NCBI GenBank assembly: GCA_002104985.1
Contig: MCGO01000112.1
Coordinates: forward strand, 62,001 to 126,000
Length of the DNA stretch: 64,000 bases
Direction: 5' to 3'
From: Rhizoclosmatium globosum
Taxonomy: Eukaryota; Chytridiomycota; Chytridiomycetes; Chytridiales; Chytriomycetaceae
Shown one piece after another: positions 57,896 through 64,000 of this stretch (positions are counted from its first letter, which is position 1; each line of letters begins with the position of its first letter). The notes under the pieces are model-generated. The model was not told the origin of the DNA. It did no database searches and saw only the letters and a list, made by a program, of their open reading frames with translations. A program made the position numbers and the translations under genes.

Positions 57896-59693
57896 ATGCA
57901 ACCAACCGAGTCACTTCCGCCGCCACTTCCTCTTCCGCCCGCACTCAATCTCAGTCTTCCGCTTCCGCCGCCGCCGCCGCCTTCAATCGACACTTCCGCG
58001 CAACAAACTGCGCAGCCACCGCCGCCATCGCCAAAGAAAAAGAAGACAGCCGCCGATGAAGAGCGCGAAGGCAAAATCGTATTCAGAACAGTTGCTCCAG
58101 ATGGCTCAGACGAATCAATGATCCTCCTAACTGGTTTAAAGAACATTTACCAGAAGCAACTGCCAAACATGCCTAAGGAGTACATTGCTCGCCTAGTCTT
58201 CGACCGGTTCGTCTCTCACACCTCTCCAGTCTCGTTGTCTCATCACACACACACATACAGCAACCACCTCGCTATGGCTCTCATAAAACCCCCTCTGAAA
58301 GTCGTGGCAGGAATAACATACCGCGCCTTCCTCGACCGCCGCTTCGCAGAAATCGTCTTCTGTGCCGTATCCTCAACAGAACAGGTCCGCGGATACGGCG
58401 CCCTCCTCATGAACCACGTCAAAGACTATGTCATCTCTGCTCTGGGCGTGCAGTATTTCCTGACGTATGCGGATAACTTTGCGATTGGGTATTTCAAGAA
58501 GCAAGGGTTCACGACGGATATTACGTTGGATAAGAGTGTTTGGGTTGGGTATATTAAGGATTATGAGGGCGGTACTTTGATGCAGGTGAGGTGTTTGTAT
58601 TTTTGGGGGGGGGGGGATGGTTTTTTGTGTTGTGACTTGGATACACTGGATGGATTCGAGTGGAAATAAGAGAACTCTTAAGCGAATTGGATGCGTGGAA
58701 ATTATTGGTTTCACGTATTCTACGGGTGAAGGATCTCCAAGTGCATTTTGAGGGCAACAAGTCATCAACGCATAACAGACATCAATCAGATCTCGTTGAT
58801 CCACTTATCTCTAAACACTTTTTTTCTTTCTAAATGATTCTATTACCACAGTGGACAGTCATTCCAAAAGTCGTTTACCTACGAGCAAGCGACATTATAG
58901 AAGCACAACGAAAAGCAGTCCGTGACAAAATCAGAGCAACAGCAGAACAAGAACCGCGAACACATTCAGGAGAACGGGCGTTCGGAGACCAGGTTTCTAT
59001 ACCTGCTGAAAATATACCTGGAATGGCGGAAATCGGGTGGACTCAAGATATGTTGCGACGACTGTGAGTTACATACACTTTCCGTTCTGGAAACCTTTCA
59101 CTTTCAGTTTGATGTTGGACTTTGCAAGTCTTTGGAGTGCTTTGCTTTTTTCTCCTCATTTTTCACAGAACACACCCCCAAAATGACTAAACCGACATTT
59201 TTAATCTAGTGGCGAAAACAAGGCTGCAAAAATGCATGGACCTCTGTATGGACCTTTGAAAATTGTGGTGGAAGAAATGAGGGTATGTTAATTCTTCTGT
59301 GGTCATGATAATCGTAAGTCGCTAAACCTTTCAACCCCATAAACACAGCAAAACGCGAACGCATGGCCATTTGTCGAACCTGTATCCGGTGTCGCCGACT
59401 ACTACGACATTATCAAAGAACCAATGGACATTAGCACGCTTGGCGCTCTTGTCGAGAACGATGAATACCAAACAGTGGACCATTTTGTCAAGGATGCGTC
59501 CAAGATATTCCATAACTGTAAGATATATAATGAAGAAGGTATGTTCGTTATGATTAGTGACGACAGCTACTTATTAATTCTTTATTACTCGGAAACTACA
59601 GGCACAAATTACGTCAAGTGTGCAATCAAGTTGGAAAAATGGTTCAAGGAGAGAATCAAGACTCTAAAAGCAGATTTACTCTACGCTTTCTAA
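57896..59693 (+). CDS. GCN5: SAGA histone acetyltransferase GCN5
   Basis: Seven exons (57896-58206, 58261-58585, 58852-59063, 59210-59282, 59349-59538, 59602-59693, with the first two split by a 54-bp intron) give 400 residues, close to yeast Gcn5. The GNAT core has [19 protein letters not shown] (acetyl-CoA loop) and the catalytic Glu in E-I-V-F-C-A. A bromodomain closes the protein (W-P-F-V-E-P-V...[10 protein letters not shown]...I-Y-N-E-E-G-T-N-Y). The N-terminus is Pro-rich. Gcn5 acetylates histone H3 in SAGA. The third intron (58586-58851) contains a run of 12 G. It starts 71 bp after makorin. Confidence 0.95.
58605..58616 (+). repeat. G12 homopolymer in a GCN5 intron
   Basis: Twelve G in a row inside the intron 58586-58851. 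It may form a G-tract bound by splicing factors, or be an error-prone run. Confidence 0.8.
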
Positions 59694-59876
59694 CAATAAA
59701 ATTAAAAAGCTCGCTGTATATTTATATGTAAAGTGTATTGCTGTTCCCTTTCGCATTATATAGAGAAACGTTTGTGATTGGTGCAATAGGAATTTCCAAC
59801 ACAAACAACATCATTGTTCTACATCATCTCACATCACCTTCGCCTTACGTGATAATATATTTCATAAAACACAATA

Positions 59877-60383
59877 TTAAATAGAAATTCCATACTTTTC
59901 CACACACACAAAGACAGTCCCATCATCCCCCACAATCTCAACACTCATGTCTCCGCCGTTCACCCATTCACTGCCCCATCCTTCTGACCCAGGAACTTGG
60001 AACACGATATGCGCGGGCTTTTCCACGTTCTTAATTTCACGGAATCCTTTCAAATCGGCTGCGGTATACGTTTTCTCAAAAGACACGCCCTTTTTCAAAT
60101 TCGTGCCACGGAGGTGGAGCGTTGAAGTGGCTGGGATTGGGACAGCTGCGATTCCTTGAATAGAGACTCCAATGGGGCGAGATGCACCTGTGGGCCAGAT
60201 GCTGATGGCTAGGTTTTGGAGTTTGAAGGTGGAAGGGGTGTCGGGACTACAGTTGCTCCATCCATCGAATGGCTGCGGCGAACGTATTGGTGCCGCCCTC
60301 TTCATAAATCCATCAGATTTTGACTTTGAGAATGGAAGTGACACGACGAGAGTTGCTAGAAAGAGTGTAACCAACAACTTCAT
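59877..60383 (-). CDS. Secreted ML-domain (MD-2/NPC2-like) lipid-binding protein
   Basis: A single exon of 168 residues with signal peptide MKLLVTLFLATLVVSLPFS and a possible KR processing site. The mature part is of ML type: F-D-G-W-S-N-C-S, L-Q-N-L-A-I-S-I-W-P, then G-F-R-E-I-K-N-V-E-K-P-A and a Cys near the C-terminus (V-F-V-C-V-E). ML proteins are small beta-sandwiches that bind sterols or phospholipids. It stands alone between GCN5 and CDC48, both on other transcription units. Confidence 0.68.
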   Translation of the reverse strand: MKLLVTLFLATLVVSLPFSKSKSDGFMKRAAPIRSPQPFDGWSNCSPDTPSTFKLQNLAISIWPTGASRPIGVSIQGIAAVPIPATSTLHLRGTNLKKGVSFEKTYTAADLKGFREIKNVEKPAHIVFQVPGSEGWGSEWVNGGDMSVEIVGDDGTVFVCVEKYGISI

Positions 60384-60512
60384 TTCAGAATTAAATTTTA
60401 ATTCACAACCGGTTTATTTTTCCTAATACATATGGCATCCCGAACCCAAACTCAATACAAGAAGAAAAAAGATAGGAGAGGAAAGGGAATGCAAAACGCA
60501 GAAGCAGATGAC

Positions 60513-63212
<2,700 letters not shown>

Positions 63213-63780
63213 TTATAGATTATATAATATGCCTGTCGGATGGGAATGAAGGTTAGCTGGGTTGTTAATGGATGAAGGGGGTGTGGAAAGGGAGGCAAAG
63301 CAGAGCGGAGAAGCGCAGTTGTCTTTGAACGTGTTCCAGGTGGATTAACTCAGCCTCATAGCAATTCAATTAGGATAAGGAGGGGATGCATACTGATGCT
63401 GGTGGGTTTGAGGAGAGTTGCTTTGGGTGGAAAGGGGAGCCGCGCGGCCTCTTTTCAATACCTTTTTTGGGTGGAGTGTCTTTGCTCGTCCAACCAAAAC
63501 AAAGCACGCAACAATTTGTTGTTGGATTTGAAACTCATCCACCAAGAATGCGATAGAACCAGGAAGAATATCGTGTTTGTTGATATGCGTTGAATAGCGT
63601 ACGCGTTCTTCATAAAGATTATATTTTGAAAGCCAGACTTCTGGCGCCAATCCGAGTTAGAGACGCGACTGTTTTTCACATCATGTCGACGGGATTTTCC
63701 TCTTCACACCAACTGGCAACTACTATTAAAATAAGATATTACAGTTCTTTCTTTCATTTCTTTTTCAATATCAAGGAGTG
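63213..63780. other. Divergent promoter region of CDC48 and the last gene
   Basis: No gene supported; both small ORFs here lack features. It contains a C-plus-G-rich stretch near 63420-63450. No heat-shock element as clear as that of HSP90. Confidence 0.5.
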
Positions 63781-64000
63781 ATGGCAACCCCCCAACATGA
63801 TTGGGAACTTTACCAGGCGTATGCAGCCATAGGTGTAATGGCAGTCCTTCCAATCTACATTGGATCCTACGCGGGATTGAAGTATCCCAAGCAGGTCGGT
63901 CTTTGGCTTCAGAGTTGCTTTGGTAACTCATTTAACCTCAGAAGGGAAAGAAGACCGACGAAGACGACGGAGACGAAGAAAAGGAGTTCTTCTCATTTGA
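63781..64000 (+). CDS. Probable signal peptide peptidase, N-terminal fragment
   Basis: Start at 63781; exon 1 ends at 63894, intron 63895-63941 (GTCGGT...CAG), and exon 2 runs off the right edge. The first exon has a hydrophobic helix (YQAYAAIGVMAVLPIYIGSYAGL) followed after the splice by an acidic-basic linker (K-G-K-K-T-D-E-D-D-G-D-E-E-K-E-F-F-S-F). The pattern x-A-L-L-P-I-x-x-G-S-x-x-S-L and the charged loop are those of eukaryotic SPP aspartyl proteases of the ER, whose active sites would be beyond the window. Only about 57 residues are seen, so this is tentative. Confidence 0.5.
   Translation, partial: MATPQHDWELYQAYAAIGVMAVLPIYIGSYAGLKYPKQVGLWLQSCFGNSFNLRRERRPTKTTETKKRSSSHL

Overview
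This window is nuclear DNA of a fungus, most likely an early-diverging, chytrid-type lineage (inference). The fungal signs are a Zn2Cys6 transcription factor, GATA factor, GCN5, NOP16 and densely packed genes with many GT-AG introns of about 43-65 bp. The early-diverging signs are genes usually poorly kept in yeasts and moulds: exportin-6, a dual-GAF cyclic-nucleotide phosphodiesterase, a Gemin6-like Sm-fold protein, SAP30BP, makorin and a CENP-S histone-fold protein. I rebuilt splice models by hand; in most multi-exon genes the exon lengths sum to an exact multiple of three, which supports them.

Layout, left to right. 1-14.2 kb: 5' part of a GAF-phosphodiesterase, ATP synthase subunit d, exportin-6, arylamine N-acetyltransferase, then two neighbouring genes of bacterial type (M3 dipeptidyl carboxypeptidase and a GH63-like glucosidase). 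14.3-17 kb: a loose region with tRNA-Ala, tRNA-Pro, tRNA-Ser and a small secreted charged protein. 17-26 kb: a calpain with ubiquitin-binding motifs and a GRF zinc finger, a MAT2B-like reductase, an unknown nuclear-type protein, a 1133-residue protein with RNA-polymerase-II-CTD-like heptads, and a GATA factor. 26-33 kb: HSP90 with an upstream heat-shock element, Gemin6-like protein, a small unknown protein, an endosomal syntaxin and a WD40 protein. 33-37.4 kb: two tandem paralogues coding for secreted discoidin-like proteins, both with a broken reading frame near the same place. 37.5-47 kb: a Q/P/RGG-rich protein, an AP-complex beta-adaptin, a surface glycoprotein, MED22, a membrane-anchored discoidin-like protein and NIF3. 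47-64 kb: a four-CBS protein, CENP-S, NOP16, an unknown nuclear protein, a multi-pass membrane protein, a Zn2Cys6 factor, SAP30BP, makorin, GCN5, an ML-domain lipid-binding protein, CDC48 and the start of a probable signal peptide peptidase.

Most genes are housekeeping and unrelated neighbours; there is no operon or obvious biosynthetic cluster. Loose themes are nuclear transport and transcription (XPO6, MED22, SAP30BP, GCN5, GATA and Zn2Cys6 factors), ubiquitin and protein quality control (HSP90, CDC48, makorin, UBM-calpain) and cell-surface or secreted proteins (discoidin-like pair, glycoprotein, ML protein).

The observations I would follow first are the CTD-like heptad array in a protein that is not RNA polymerase, the UBM-GRF-calpain architecture, and the paired frame breaks in the two discoidin-like paralogues.
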